Origin: Falsiroseomonas sp.
GTDB lineage: Bacteria; Pseudomonadota; Alphaproteobacteria; Acetobacterales; Acetobacteraceae
Reading direction: 5' to 3'
Length of the DNA stretch: 63,387 bases
Assembly (NCBI RefSeq): GCF_030695085.1
Contig: NZ_JAUYTS010000126.1
Span: forward strand, 1-63,387
Position 1 is the first letter of the stretch. Each line of letters opens with the position of its first letter. Below the pieces are notes generated by a model. The model was not told the origin of the DNA, searched no databases, and saw nothing but the letters and a program-made list of their open reading frames with translations. This document shows positions 37,637 through 46,928 of this stretch, piece by piece. The position numbers and the translations under genes were made by a program.

Positions 37637-37660
37637 AACCTACCTTGCAGGTCGGTTTTT
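37637..37660 (+). terminator. Rho-independent terminator after rluD
   Basis: A stem of 4 + 4 bp with one mismatch (AACC-ACCT with AGGT-GGTT, 37637-37645 with 37649-37657), a TGC loop, and five T residues ending at 37660. It lies just after the rluD stop and before the rpoH leader. Confidence 0.6.
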
Positions 37661-37661
37661 C

Positions 37662-37689
37662 TTGATCGCCGCTTGAATACGCTCTAAGA
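37662..37689 (+). promoter_or_regulatory. Weak promoter candidate for rpoH
   Basis: TTGATC (37662-37667) and CTAAGA (37684-37689) are separated by 16 nt, about 210 nt before the rpoH start. Agreement with consensus is partial, so this is tentative. The remaining leader (37690-37898) holds no gene I can support. Confidence 0.25.
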
Positions 37690-37898
37690 ATCGTCAGTCA
37701 GCTTCGGTCGGGTGCCGCTTCGCGCCCCCAGGCCTCGGGTCAGACCCCGGCGCCAGGAACGCCCCGTCCATCATCACCCCGTCGTGACCGGGGTCGGGAT
37801 GGAAAGGGAGGGCCCGTCCCACGTTGGCAGAACAGCACAGCCGTCATGGGCCCCGCCGTCACGGGGGGCTCCAGGCGACCGAGGAGGCAGTTCTCACC

Positions 37899-38783
37899 AT
37901 GGCTTCCACTTTGTCCATCCCGATGGCCCCCGAAGGCAACCTGTCCCGGTACCTTCAGGACATCCGCAAGTTTCCGATGCTGACGCCGGAGGAGGAGTAC
38001 AATCTCTCCAAGCGCTGGAAGGATGAGGGCGACGAGCCTTCCGCCCATCGCCTCGTCACGTCCCACCTCCGCCTCGTCGCCAAGATCGCCATGGGCTACC
38101 GCGGCTACGGGCTGCCGGTCGGTGAGCTGATCTCCGAGGGCAATGTCGGCATGATGCAGGCCGTCAAGCGCTTCGACCCGGATCGCGGCTTCCGCCTGGC
38201 GACCTACGCCATGTGGTGGATCCGTGCCGCCATCCAGGAATACATCCTGCACAGCTGGTCCCTCGTGAAGATGGGGACGACCGCGGCGCAGAAGAAGCTG
38301 TTCTTCAACCTCCGCCGGCTGAAGGGCCAGATGGCGGCGCTGGAGGAAGGCGATCTGAAGCCGGAGCAGGTGGAAAAGATCGCCCGCGTCCTGGCCGTGC
38401 CGGAAGCCGATGTGGTCTCGATGAACCGCCGCCTCGCCTCGCCCGACAACAGCCTGAACGCCCCCGTTCGCGCCGACAGTGATGGCGAGTGGCAGGATTG
38501 GCTGGTCGATGACGGTGAGAGCCAGGAGACGGAGCTTGCCGAGCGGCAGGACATGTCCAACCGCCGCGAGCTGCTGGGTGAGGCGCTGAAGACGCTGAAC
38601 GATCGGGAACGCCATATCCTGATCGAACGGCGCCTGAAGGATGAGCCGACGACGCTGGAGGAACTCTCCCAGCAGTACAACATCAGCCGCGAACGCGTGC
38701 GCCAGATCGAGGTGCGCGCCTTCGAGAAGCTGCAGAAGAGCATGAAGACCCAGATCGTCGAGCGCCGCCTCGGCGTCGTCTGA
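37899..38783 (+). CDS. rpoH: Heat-shock sigma factor RpoH (sigma-32)
   Basis: RpoH directs RNA polymerase to heat-shock promoters. The 294-residue product has region 1.2/2 (LSRYLQDIRKFPMLTPEEEYNL; HLRLVAKIAMGYRGYGLPVGELISEGNVGMMQAV, about residues 55-90; FRLATYAMWWIRAAIQEYIL). The RpoH box QKKLFFNLRRLK lies near residue 132, and region 4 has TLEELSQQYNISRERVRQIEVRAFEKLQ. The ATG at 37899 is the family start, with GAGGAGG upstream. A long leader (about 270 nt from rluD) leaves room for promoter and translational control. A strong terminator follows. Confidence 0.97.
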   Translation: MASTLSIPMAPEGNLSRYLQDIRKFPMLTPEEEYNLSKRWKDEGDEPSAHRLVTSHLRLVAKIAMGYRGYGLPVGELISEGNVGMMQAVKRFDPDRGFRLATYAMWWIRAAIQEYILHSWSLVKMGTTAAQKKLFFNLRRLKGQMAALEEGDLKPEQVEKIARVLAVPEADVVSMNRRLASPDNSLNAPVRADSDGEWQDWLVDDGESQETELAERQDMSNRRELLGEALKTLNDRERHILIERRLKDEPTTLEELSQQYNISRERVRQIEVRAFEKLQKSMKTQIVERRLGVV

Positions 38784-38807
38784 CAGGGTCAAGACCGGCA
38801 GCTTCGC

Positions 38808-38840
38808 AAACGCCCCGTGCCAACCGGTACGGGGCGTTTT
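38808..38840 (+). terminator. Rho-independent terminator of rpoH
   Basis: A perfect 11-bp stem (38808-38818 with 38829-38839), extendable by GCC/GGT inside the loop, ends in TTTT. This is the clearest intrinsic terminator on the plus strand of the window. Confidence 0.85.
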
Positions 38841-39016
38841 CATTGCGCGCCACCGGCAGCCGCACCTCGCCCAAAGCCGGCCGCACGATCCAGGTTGCGC
38901 GATGGGGTGACGCCGGGCCGAGGCCCATCATCCGGGGCGATATGGCCCATGCGACAGGCGGATTGGACCCGGGCACCCCGCGGGACCACTCTCAGGCACC
39001 AGTAAGGAGCCCCGCC

Positions 39017-39535
39017 ATGTCCCTCACCCTCGAAGGTAAAGCCCCGATTGCCCCCTATGTGATGCCGGCCGGCGCCCGCATCGGCCATGTCCACCTGAAG
39101 GTGGCGGAGCTGGAGCGCAGCCTGCGCTTCTGGCGCGACCTGATCGGGCTGGAGGTGCAGCAGCGCATCGGCGACCAGGCGGTGTTTCTCTCGGCCGGCG
39201 GCTATCACCACCACATCGCGCTGAATACCTGGGAAAGCGCCGGCGGCAGCCCACCCGCGGCCCGTACCACCGGCCTGTACCACGTGGCGCTGCTGCTGCC
39301 GGACCGCCCCGCCCTGGCTCGCGCGCTGCGCCAGCTTGTGCAGGCTGGCTGGCCGCTGGAAGGCGCCAGCGACCATGGCGTGTCGGAGGCGCTGTATCTG
39401 CGCGACCCGGATGGCAATGGCGTGGAGCTGTATCGCGACCGTCCTCAGGCCGAATGGCCGCGCGGGGCCGATGGCGCGCTGACGATGTGCACCAAACGGC
39501 TGGATTTGAAGGCGCTGCTGGCCGAGGCGGTCTGA
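39017..39535 (+). CDS. VOC-family (glyoxalase/extradiol dioxygenase-like) protein
   Basis: The 172-residue product has paired beta-alpha-beta motifs: IGHVHLKVAELERSLRFWRDLIGLEV near residue 23, GLYHVALLLPDRPALARAL near residue 90, and DPDGNGVELYRDRP near residue 133. The two histidines and the glutamate of these motifs could bind a metal, as in catechol-2,3-dioxygenase-like members. The ATG at 39017 has AAGGAG 7 nt upstream and avoids an unsupported longer N-terminus. The substrate is unknown. Confidence 0.88.
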   Translation: MSLTLEGKAPIAPYVMPAGARIGHVHLKVAELERSLRFWRDLIGLEVQQRIGDQAVFLSAGGYHHHIALNTWESAGGSPPAARTTGLYHVALLLPDRPALARALRQLVQAGWPLEGASDHGVSEALYLRDPDGNGVELYRDRPQAEWPRGADGALTMCTKRLDLKALLAEAV

Positions 39536-39547
39536 CCAGCACCCAGC

Positions 39548-40657
39548 CTATCGGCGCAGCGCCGCCAGGGACGCCACGGTCAGCAACGCCGCGGCGCCGA
39601 TATACAGCCAAACCGCCGGCACCAGCGGCAGCAGCACCCCGGCCACCAGCGGCCCGACACCGGCGCCGATATCCCGCCAGGTGGCCAGCCGTGCCAGCGC
39701 CGCCACGCGGTCCTGCGGCGCGGCCCTGGCGGCGGCGACCGGTGCCGGCAGCGGCTGCAGCAGCCCACGCAGCCCGACCACCAGCAGGCTGCCGACCCAG
39801 AGCCACCCCACCCCGATCACGGCAAGCCCCGCGGCCGAAGCAAGCGAGACCAGCAGCAGCAGCCGCGCCGCCCCCAGGCGTTCCGCCAGCCGCCCGGCCG
39901 GCGCTCCCAGCACCACCTCCGCCAGATAGCGCGCGGACAGCGCCGCACCGGCCGCCAGCGCAGCACCCTGCGGCAGGGCGGCGGCGGCGAGGAAGGCCAG
40001 GCCGAGCACGAACAGCCCATCCAGCGTCAGCCCCTGCACGAAGGACCAGACATCCAGCGGCTTCGGCAGCGCGAAGCGTGGGCCGGCGGCGCGCAGCCGC
40101 GGCCCCTCCCCGCCCGGCAGGCGCCAGGCGAAGGGCAGTGCGGCCAGCGACAGCAGGCCGAGGCCGAGGAACACCACCTGCGGCCCCGCCACCTCGGCCA
40201 CCACCGCGCCGGCCAGCAGGCCGAGCATCGGCCCGGTGGAGATGATGGCGCGGGATACGCCGCTTCGGCGCGCGGCGCCGGAAGCCTCGGCCGTCGCCAG
40301 CGCCTGGGTGGCGATGTTCATCGCAGCGAAGGACAGGCCCCAGATCAGCCGTGCCGGCAGCAGCCACCAGACCCCCGGCAGCACGGCATAGCCGCCGGTG
40401 GCGCAGGCAGCGCCCAGCACCGCCAGCAGGCAGGCATTGCGTGGCCCGGACCGTTCATAAAATCGCGCAACCCAGCCATAGCCGATGATCCGCACCAGAC
40501 GGTTCGCCGCCAGCAGCAGCCCGGCCTCCGCCAGCGTCACCCCGAAGGCGGCGGCATGCAGCGGCAGCAGCAGGTACAGCACCGCATCGCCCGGCAGCGT
40601 CAGGCCGAGCACGATGGAGGCGTCGCGGGATGCGCGGTCGGCCTCGGGGCGCGTCAT
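39548..40657 (-). CDS. Major facilitator superfamily transporter
   Basis: The 369-residue inner-membrane protein has about eleven to twelve hydrophobic segments. It shows MFS features such as RLVRIIGYGWVARFYERSGPRNACLL near residue 55 (a motif A-like loop) and a second-half equivalent ARYLAEVVLGAPAGRLAERLGAARLLLL near residue 240. The substrate is not predictable. It is convergent with the VOC gene (12 nt apart). Upstream (40658-40898) is a 241-nt gap whose only clear structure is a hairpin near the next gene. Confidence 0.9.
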   Translation of the reverse strand: MTRPEADRASRDASIVLGLTLPGDAVLYLLLPLHAAAFGVTLAEAGLLLAANRLVRIIGYGWVARFYERSGPRNACLLAVLGAACATGGYAVLPGVWWLLPARLIWGLSFAAMNIATQALATAEASGAARRSGVSRAIISTGPMLGLLAGAVVAEVAGPQVVFLGLGLLSLAALPFAWRLPGGEGPRLRAAGPRFALPKPLDVWSFVQGLTLDGLFVLGLAFLAAAALPQGAALAAGAALSARYLAEVVLGAPAGRLAERLGAARLLLLVSLASAAGLAVIGVGWLWVGSLLVVGLRGLLQPLPAPVAAARAAPQDRVAALARLATWRDIGAGVGPLVAGVLLPLVPAVWLYIGAAALLTVASLAALRR

Positions 40658-40854
40658 GGCGAGGGCGGCGTCCTGGGCGCACGCCCTGGCGGCCGGCTGG
40701 CCGCGCGCGAGGTGAGGTCTTCGGCATGGCGGTCGTGGAGCGTCGGCATGGCGGGAGCCTGCCAGCGTGACGGTCTCGTGACAACCGGATGTCTAGATGA
40801 ATTAGGCGGCGAGATTCAGCTGGTCGCCCGTCCTGGGGCGACGCCTCACCCCTA

Positions 40855-40881
40855 CCCTCTCCACCGGCCGGGTGGAGAGGG
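40855..40881 (-). terminator. Hairpin after hisZ-purA-cupin operon
   Basis: A perfect 11-bp stem (40855-40865 with 40871-40881) with a 5-nt loop lies 18 nt past the cupin stop on the minus strand. The sequence resembles short dispersed repeats found between genes in many high-GC proteobacteria, so it may be a repeat element that works as a terminator. Confidence 0.55.
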
Positions 40882-40898
40882 AGGAGCAAGCGACCGCG

Positions 40899-41264
40899 TC
40901 AGCCGAAGCCCTTGCCCTGCTTGCGATAGGCCTCGCGCGGCGGGGCGAAGATGTCCAGCACCCGGCAGCCTTCCGGCCCCGCCTTCATGGTGTGCGGCAC
41001 GCCGCCCGGGGTGCGCCAGAAATCGCCCTTCTTGACGCTGATTTCCTCGCCACCCTGGATGCGGATTGCGCTGCCCTCGATCAGCACGCCCCATTGCTCC
41101 TCCGGATGGTCGTGCATCGTGCCCATGGCGTTGGGGGCGATGCTGACGATGGAGAGCATGGCGTGCTCCCCCGGGAAGATCCGGGTGGTGACGCCGGGCG
41201 CGAGTTCGCGGGCCAGGCCCTGCGTCTCGTCATCCAGATTGTGGAATTCCTCGGCCTGGCTCAT
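40899..41264 (-). CDS. Cupin-domain protein, last gene of hisZ-purA operon
   Basis: The 121-residue single cupin has motif 1 (TMHDHPEEQWGVLIEGSA, about residues 48-65, with two His and a Glu for metal) and motif 2 (KKGDFWRTPGGVPHTMKAG near residue 78). It starts 19 nt after purA on the same strand, so it is probably co-transcribed with hisZ and purA, though no functional link is known. The ATG at 41264 is the family-like start. Confidence 0.85.
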   Translation of the reverse strand: MSQAEEFHNLDDETQGLARELAPGVTTRIFPGEHAMLSIVSIAPNAMGTMHDHPEEQWGVLIEGSAIRIQGGEEISVKKGDFWRTPGGVPHTMKAGPEGCRVLDIFAPPREAYRKQGKGFG

Positions 41265-41283
41265 CGCTGGGTCCCTTTCCGTC

Positions 41284-42573
41284 TCAGCCCGCGAACGGGT
41301 CGCGCAGCATGATGGTGTCGTCGCGGTCCGGGCTGGTGGAGAGCAGCACCACCGGCGCCTCCACCAGTTCCTCGATCCGGCGGACATACTTCACCGCCTC
41401 GGCCGGCAATTCGGCATAGCTGCGGGCGCCGCGGGTGGAGCCGGGCCAGCCGGTCATCACCTCATAGACCGGCTTCGCCTTTTCCTGCGCCGCGATCGAG
41501 GCCGGCAGGCGGTTCAGCACCTGGCCATCCACCTCGTAGCCGGTGCAGATGCGGAGCTCCTTCATGCCGTCCAGCACGTCGAGCTTGGTCAGCACCAGGC
41601 CCTCCACGCCGCCGACCTTCACCGCCTGGCGCACCATGCAGGCATCGAACCAGCCGCATCGGCGCGGCCGGCCGGTGACGGTGCCGAATTCATGGCCGCG
41701 CTCGCCCAGCAGACGCCCGGTCTCGTCCTTCAGCTCCGTCGGGAAGGGGCCCGAGCCGACGCGGGTGGTGTAGGCTTTGGCGATGCCGAGCACATAGCCG
41801 ATCTGCTTCGGCCCGACGCCCGAACCCGCCGCCGCATTGCCCGCCACGGTGTTGGAGGAAGTGACATAGGGGTAGGTGCCGTGGTCCACATCCAGCATCA
41901 CCGCCTGCGCGCCCTCGAACAGCACGCGCTTGCCGGTGTGGTGCGCCTCGTCCAGCAACTGCCAGACCGGCTCGGAGAAGGGCAGCAGAAGCGGCGCCAG
42001 TTCCAGCAGCCGGTCGAGCAGCACCTGCTTCTCGAAGACCGGCGCGCCGAGGCCCTTCAGCAGCGTGTTGTGGTGCAGCAGCAGCTCATCCAGCTTGTGC
42101 GACAGCACCTCCGGCTCCGCCAGGTCGGACAGGCGGATGGCGCGGCGCGCCACCTTGTCCTCATAGGCCGGGCCGATGCCGCGACCCGTGGTACCAATCG
42201 CGGACGCACCGCGCGCCACTTCGCGCGCCTTGTCCAGCGCGGGGTGCAGCGGCAGGATCAGCGGCACATTCTCCGCGATCCGCAGATTTTCCGGCCCGAC
42301 CTTCAGGCCCTGCGCGTTGACCTTGGCGATCTCGGACAGCAGGTGTTCCGGGTCCAGCACCACGCCATTGCCGATGACGCCGAGCTTGCCACGCACCACG
42401 CCCGAGGGCAGCAGCGACAGCTTGTAGACCTGGTTGCCCACCACCAGCGTATGGCCGGCATTATGGCCGCCCTGGAACCGCACGACGATGTCGGCGCGGC
42501 TGGCGAGCCAGTCCACAACCTTCCCCTTGCCCTCGTCGCCCCATTGGGCGCCGATGACGGCGACATTGGCCAT
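41284..42573 (-). CDS. purA: Adenylosuccinate synthetase
   Basis: PurA joins IMP and aspartate with GTP in AMP synthesis. The 429-residue product has the phosphate loop [16 protein letters not shown] (residues 8-23), [13 protein letters not shown] near residue 36, the catalytic-region [17 protein letters not shown] near residue 126, and GCGW-like [13 protein letters not shown] near residue 297, with TSPDRDDTI at the C-terminus. It lies 5 nt after hisZ, so the two are one operon. Confidence 0.97.
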   Translation of the reverse strand: MANVAVIGAQWGDEGKGKVVDWLASRADIVVRFQGGHNAGHTLVVGNQVYKLSLLPSGVVRGKLGVIGNGVVLDPEHLLSEIAKVNAQGLKVGPENLRIAENVPLILPLHPALDKAREVARGASAIGTTGRGIGPAYEDKVARRAIRLSDLAEPEVLSHKLDELLLHHNTLLKGLGAPVFEKQVLLDRLLELAPLLLPFSEPVWQLLDEAHHTGKRVLFEGAQAVMLDVDHGTYPYVTSSNTVAGNAAAGSGVGPKQIGYVLGIAKAYTTRVGSGPFPTELKDETGRLLGERGHEFGTVTGRPRRCGWFDACMVRQAVKVGGVEGLVLTKLDVLDGMKELRICTGYEVDGQVLNRLPASIAAQEKAKPVYEVMTGWPGSTRGARSYAELPAEAVKYVRRIEELVEAPVVLLSTSPDRDDTIMLRDPFAG

Positions 42574-42578
42574 CGCGA

Positions 42579-43733
42579 CTACTCCTGAACCGGGTGCTGC
42601 ACGGGGCGCGCGGCCCCGCTGGCGTCCATCACATGGGTGCAGCGCAGGGATTGCGCCGTATCGGTCGGGGCGAGCTGCGCCACCGTGGCATAGCCCTGCG
42701 CCCGCAAGGCCGCAGCCTGCCCGGCCTGCGCCAAGCGCGGCAGAAACACGCGCAGACGCGGTGCCGCGGGCGGCACGGCGCGCAGCACGGCATCCGGGTA
42801 GAGCGTCATGCCGGTGGCCGGCTCCTCCCCCGAAAGATAGCGGCCGCCGCGTGCCAGCTCCCCGGTGCGGCCGGCGCCGAAGATCGTGAAGGCGACGCCG
42901 GTGTGGTAGTGCAGGCCGCGGAATTCCAGCGGATCCAGCGTGATCCGCAGCGCCGGCGCCAGTTCCCGGATCGCCGCGACCACGGCGGCGGCGTGGTCCG
43001 CGATCTGGCGCGCGGCCGGGGGCAGCGCCTCCGCCTCCAGCACCGCCAGCGCGGCATCGGCCGGCCCGGCGGCGGCCAGCAGGGCGGGCAGCAGCAGCGC
43101 GGCACCGCCGGATTGCGCGGCGTATTCGGCCACCGCCGCGGCGTCCTTGCGATCCAGCGCGCGGGCCAGCTTGCGGCGCGCGTCACCCTGCACCCCGGCC
43201 TCATCCAGAAGCGCCGGGGCAAGCCGCGGCAGGGTGATGTCGAGCGAGGCGTCGAGGATGCCGACGGCGGCCAGCGCCTCCGCCGCCACGGCGGCCACTT
43301 CGGCATCCGCCGCGGCGCTTTCCGGCCCGATCAGCTCGATCCCGGCCTGGGGAATCTGCCGCGCGGGGGCCAGTTGCGTGCCCTGCACGCGCAGCACCTG
43401 CCCGGCATAGCTCAGCCGCAGCGGGCGCGGCACGCGGGCCAGGCGGGTGGCGGCGATGCGGGCGACCTGCGGCGTGGTATCCGCGCGCAGCCCCATCATG
43501 CGATGGCTGACCGGGTCCATCAGGCGGAAGGTCTGTTCCGCCACGGCGGCGCCGGAGCCAGCCAGCAGGCTGTCCTCGAATTCCAGCAGCGGCGGCTTCA
43601 CCCGCTCATAGCCATGCAGGGCAAAGGTCTCGGCCAGCACCTCGACAAGCATCGCCTCCCGCTCCGCCTCGGGCGGCAGGACGTCGGACAGGCCAGCGGG
43701 CAGCAAAGCGGGGTTCGGAGGATCGTCGGTCAT
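42579..43733 (-). CDS. hisZ: ATP phosphoribosyltransferase regulatory subunit (HisZ)
   Basis: HisZ is a catalytically inactive histidyl-tRNA synthetase-like subunit that activates the short form of HisG in the first step of histidine synthesis. The 384-residue product opens [19 protein letters not shown], has [16 protein letters not shown] and [31 protein letters not shown] (about residues 70-105), and [15 protein letters not shown]. It lacks the anticodon-binding domain of a true HisRS. Its presence implies a short HisG elsewhere. Pairing with purA is a common alphaproteobacterial arrangement. Confidence 0.93.
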   Translation of the reverse strand: MTDDPPNPALLPAGLSDVLPPEAEREAMLVEVLAETFALHGYERVKPPLLEFEDSLLAGSGAAVAEQTFRLMDPVSHRMMGLRADTTPQVARIAATRLARVPRPLRLSYAGQVLRVQGTQLAPARQIPQAGIELIGPESAAADAEVAAVAAEALAAVGILDASLDITLPRLAPALLDEAGVQGDARRKLARALDRKDAAAVAEYAAQSGGAALLLPALLAAAGPADAALAVLEAEALPPAARQIADHAAAVVAAIRELAPALRITLDPLEFRGLHYHTGVAFTIFGAGRTGELARGGRYLSGEEPATGMTLYPDAVLRAVPPAAPRLRVFLPRLAQAGQAAALRAQGYATVAQLAPTDTAQSLRCTHVMDASGAARPVQHPVQE

Positions 43734-43816
43734 TTTTAGGTTCAGCGCCGCGGAAAGGCGGCGCGTGTGTGGCAGGGGGGCGGCCCCTCCGCAACCCCCA
43801 GCACCCAGACCGGTGC

Positions 43817-44443
43817 CTAGGCCAGGATGATATCGAAGGCGGCGCGCTGGCCCTCATCCGTGGCGGAAAGCCGCGCCAGCAGCAGCGCGCGACGATCTTC
43901 CGCCACGCGCCGCAGCAGCCCGTCCCGCGCATTCAGCAGCTCATCCGGAAAATACACCTGCGTGGTCAGCGGTGGGCCACCGGCGGGGGGATGCGCGCGC
44001 AGATGGATATGCGGCGTGCGGCCAGGGTATTCGCCGGGGCGGATGGTGCGGAAGGCGTAGCGGCCCTGGGCATCGGCGCGGGTGCGGCCATAGCCCTGGA
44101 ACCCGGCATCGCGCTGCGCCAGGCGCCCATCGCGCGGGTGCAGGTAGATGCCGGCATGATCGGCCTGCCAGATCTCCACCATGGCGCCGGGCAGCGCCGC
44201 GCCATCCAGGTTGCGCACCAGCCCCACCAGCAGCAGCGGCCGCCCCCGCGCCACCTGGCCCAGCCCGGCGACGCGACGCAGATCGGCATCCGCATCGGCC
44301 GGGATGGCGTGGGGGTAGTAGGGGCCTTCCATCTGCGCCGGCGTGCCGAAGGCAGATTGGGCCTGGGTGCGGCCGGGCAGCAGCAAGGCGGGCGCGGCCA
44401 GGATCAGGCCACGACGCGGCAGGGCGGGCAGGTGCAGGGTCAT
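43817..44443 (-). CDS. Exported intradiol ring-cleavage dioxygenase-family protein
   Basis: The 208-residue product starts with a twin-arginine-like signal (PRRGLILAAPALLLPGRTQAQ, residues 8-28). The intradiol fold follows: MEGPYYPHAIPAD near residue 38 (Tyr), GAMVEIWQADHAGIYLHPRDGR near residue 84 (Tyr and Arg region), and GEYPGRTPHIHLRAH near residue 137 (both His ligands). These enzymes split catechol-like rings with Fe(III). Export to the periplasm is unusual for a catabolic dioxygenase but known for this subgroup. The start at 44443 is preferred over 44461; both give the signal. Confidence 0.85.
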   Translation of the reverse strand: MTLHLPALPRRGLILAAPALLLPGRTQAQSAFGTPAQMEGPYYPHAIPADADADLRRVAGLGQVARGRPLLLVGLVRNLDGAALPGAMVEIWQADHAGIYLHPRDGRLAQRDAGFQGYGRTRADAQGRYAFRTIRPGEYPGRTPHIHLRAHPPAGGPPLTTQVYFPDELLNARDGLLRRVAEDRRALLLARLSATDEGQRAAFDIILA

Positions 44444-44528
44444 GGCCCAGGATTCCCGCATCCACGCGCGCTGGTCACGTGACGAAGCGTGACTTGCCGT
44501 GACGCTGGCGGCCCACCAGTTCCGATCC

Positions 44529-45062
44529 ATGCGCCTTGCCCTTCTGCCCCTGTTGTTCGCCACCGCCTGCGCCGACCCTGCGGCACAGCATCTGGGTGGC
44601 TTCGGAGACCCGGTGCGCGGCGCTGCGCTATCGGCCCCCTGGTGGCTGGCCGATACCTCCCGCCTCGCCGGCAACCCCGCCCAGGCCGCCCGCGCGGCCG
44701 TGCAGCTGGAGGTGGTGGCCGATGCCCTGCGGCAGGATCCGCGCTACCGGCATGAGGCTTCCGGCCCCGCCCTCCATGCGACCCGGCTGGGCGTGGCGGA
44801 GCTGCGCCAGGCGATCGGCATCGCGCCCGAGGCGCCGCCGGCCGCCGTCATCGCCGCGCTGCGCGATGCCGCCGTGGCGCTGGACCAGGGCCGCCCCGCG
44901 CGTGCGGAGGCGGCGTTGAGCGGGCCGGATTTCCCGCTCGGCCCACAGGCCACGCTGGCCCGGCTCGCCACCCTGCCCCGCCTGCCGCGCGTCTCGGAGG
45001 CGGCGGCGGCGGCCTATGGCGAAATCCGGCGGCTGGATGGCGGCGGCCGCAGCCGCGGCTGA
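44529..45062 (+). CDS. Putative lipoprotein, unknown function
   Basis: The 177-residue product has a lipoprotein signal (MRLALLPLLFATAC, with the lipobox cysteine at residue 14). The rest is an Ala-rich helical domain with no motif I recognise. The start at 44529 is chosen because it gives an exact lipoprotein signal; a GTG at 44499 would bury it. It is divergent from the dioxygenase gene (85 nt apart) and convergent with the SMP-30-like gene. Confidence 0.7.
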   Translation: MRLALLPLLFATACADPAAQHLGGFGDPVRGAALSAPWWLADTSRLAGNPAQAARAAVQLEVVADALRQDPRYRHEASGPALHATRLGVAELRQAIGIAPEAPPAAVIAALRDAAVALDQGRPARAEAALSGPDFPLGPQATLARLATLPRLPRVSEAAAAAYGEIRRLDGGGRSRG

Positions 45063-45078
45063 CACGGCGGCGGCGCCC

Positions 45079-45993
45079 TCAGGCGAGGCGGATGCGGGCC
45101 AGCACCGCCTCCCCCTGCCCGCCCGAGGTCAGGCCGCCGGTACCCAGCGCATACAGGCCGCGCCCATCCGGCGTCAGCGCCACGGCCGTGCTGCCCTCCA
45201 CGCCCGGCGCCGGGATGGTCTCGGGCGCCGTGGCACCGGGTGACAGGCGCGCCAGGTCGGTTGCATGGGTGGCGGCAAAGACGGTGCCATCGGGCGCGAC
45301 GGCGAAATCATCGACGCCGCCGGTCATCTGCGCCACCACCTCCGGCACGCCGGCCGCCGCGCCACCCTCCAGGCGCACCCGCAGCAATTGCCGGGTCGCG
45401 GAGTTGGAGACCAGCAAGGCATCGCCCTGCATCTTCAGACCGTTCACGCCCGGGCCGCCGCGCCCGGCCACCGGGGCCAGCAGCGGGTGGTCGAACCAGG
45501 GCGCCACCGTGCCCGCCGCAATGCCGATCGCCCAGATTCGCCCCAGCGCGCTGTCCGCCAGCAGCAGGCGGCCCGGTGCCAGCAGCACCCCGCCATTGGG
45601 AAAGACCGCCTCCGGCAGGGCTATGTGGCCCTGGACGCTGCCATCCGCCGCCAGCAGCAGCACCGCGCCGCTGCCACGCAGCACCGCAGGCCCGCCGAGG
45701 AAGGACGCGCCATGCACCGCCAGCGCCTGCCGCCCATCATCCAGCGCGGTCAGGCTGACCGGATGCGCCGGCACCTCCGCCCACAGCGCCGCGCCCTGGC
45801 CCTCCGACCAGGATTCGAGGCGGCGCGCGAAGTAGTTGGTGAACAGCACCCGCCCATCCGGCATCACCACCAGATTCTCCAGGAAGGTGCCGTGCAGGAA
45901 GCGGGCGAGGATCTCTGGCGCGGGTTGCGCCTGCACGGGCCGGGCCAGCAGCGAGGCGGGCGCCAGGGCCAGGAAAAGGCGTCGCTGCATCAT
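45079..45993 (-). CDS. Exported SMP-30/gluconolactonase-like beta-propeller
   Basis: The 304-residue product has a signal peptide (RRLFLALAPASLLARPVQAQ, about residues 4-23) and repeated propeller blades, seen as FLENLVVMPDGRVLFTNYFARR, GVNGLKMQGDALLVSNSATRQLLRV and GVDDFAVAPDGTVFAATHATDLARL. The family includes lactone hydrolases that bind calcium. It starts 4 nt after the stop of the MBL gene, so it is the third gene of the SDR-MBL-SMP30 operon. ATGs at 45993 and 45990 are both possible. Confidence 0.8.
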   Translation of the reverse strand: MMQRRLFLALAPASLLARPVQAQPAPEILARFLHGTFLENLVVMPDGRVLFTNYFARRLESWSEGQGAALWAEVPAHPVSLTALDDGRQALAVHGASFLGGPAVLRGSGAVLLLAADGSVQGHIALPEAVFPNGGVLLAPGRLLLADSALGRIWAIGIAAGTVAPWFDHPLLAPVAGRGGPGVNGLKMQGDALLVSNSATRQLLRVRLEGGAAAGVPEVVAQMTGGVDDFAVAPDGTVFAATHATDLARLSPGATAPETIPAPGVEGSTAVALTPDGRGLYALGTGGLTSGGQGEAVLARIRLA

Positions 45994-45997
45994 GCGT

Positions 45998-46918
45998 TCA
46001 GCCTCCGGTGATCTCGCGCGCCAGGGCGGCGGCGTTCAGCTCGATCAGGTTGGGTTGCGGCGCCACACGGGGGAAACCCGGGTAGCGGGCCTCCATCGCC
46101 GCGCGGATGCGCTGCGCGGCGGCGGGGGAGAGTGGCGTGGCGGTGGCGAGTTCGTCGCGCACCAGCCCCTCCATCGCGCGCAGATAGGCAATCTGCTCAC
46201 GGATCAGCACGCCGGCCGGCGCCGCGGCGCCATGGCCAGGCAGTGCGGTGCCGACGCCCGCATAGCGCGGCAGCGCCTGTTCCAGCTGCGCGATCCACTC
46301 CAGCGTATGGCCATCCAGCAGCCAGGGCGTCGCGCGATTGCCGCAGAGATCCGCGGTCACCAGCACATCATTCGCCTCGGAATACAGCAGCGTCATGCCG
46401 CTGGCCTCGCCGCGGCCGAGCTGGTCGACGCGCCATTCGGCGCCGGCCAGGGTGATGCGCTCATCCGGGCGCAGCACGCGGGTCGGCACCGGCAGGCGGT
46501 CCGGCACGCGGCCGGGGAAGAAGCCCTGCATCATGCCGATCAGCTCCTGCCCGCTGCGCGCGATCCAGTCGCGCGTCACCTCGCCAGCCAGGATCGGCGC
46601 CTCGGGGAAGGCGCGGTGCAGCACCTCGAGGCCCGTCACATGGTCGGCGTGTTCGTGCGACAGGAAGATCGCCTCCACCGGCAGGCCGGTGCCGCGCGCA
46701 TGGGCCACCACCTGCGCCGCCTCCACCGTCGTGCGCTGGCAATCGACGATGACGAGGGAGCGCGGCCCGATCAGCAGGAAGGAATTGACCGAACCCTCGC
46801 CGGGCCGGTCGTATTTCGCCACCTCCAGCCCCGCGCCGGGCGTGTAGGCCTGCGCGCGCGCCAGCGTCAGGACGGAGAGTGCGCCGGTTGCGAGCGCAAG
46901 TTTGCGACGTGTGAACAT
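45998..46918 (-). CDS. Exported metallo-beta-lactamase-fold hydrolase
   Basis: The 306-residue product begins with a signal (RRKLALATGALSVLTLARAQA, residues 4-24) and carries the MBL zinc motif FLSHEHADHVTGLEVL near residue 89. Further family blocks are DVLVTADLCGNRATPW near residue 190 and GTALPGHGAAAPAG near residue 231. It is a general hydrolase fold; a lactone or ester is possible given the SMP-30 neighbour. It lies 10 nt after the SDR gene. The start is ATG at 46918. Confidence 0.88.
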   Translation of the reverse strand: MFTRRKLALATGALSVLTLARAQAYTPGAGLEVAKYDRPGEGSVNSFLLIGPRSLVIVDCQRTTVEAAQVVAHARGTGLPVEAIFLSHEHADHVTGLEVLHRAFPEAPILAGEVTRDWIARSGQELIGMMQGFFPGRVPDRLPVPTRVLRPDERITLAGAEWRVDQLGRGEASGMTLLYSEANDVLVTADLCGNRATPWLLDGHTLEWIAQLEQALPRYAGVGTALPGHGAAAPAGVLIREQIAYLRAMEGLVRDELATATPLSPAAAQRIRAAMEARYPGFPRVAPQPNLIELNAAALAREITGG

Positions 46919-46928
46919 GATGGCCTCC

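Noticed and set aside
40855..40881. Possible mobile element or CRISPR repeat
   Set aside because: Single copy in the window with no spacers and no transposase; a terminator or REP-like hairpin explains it.
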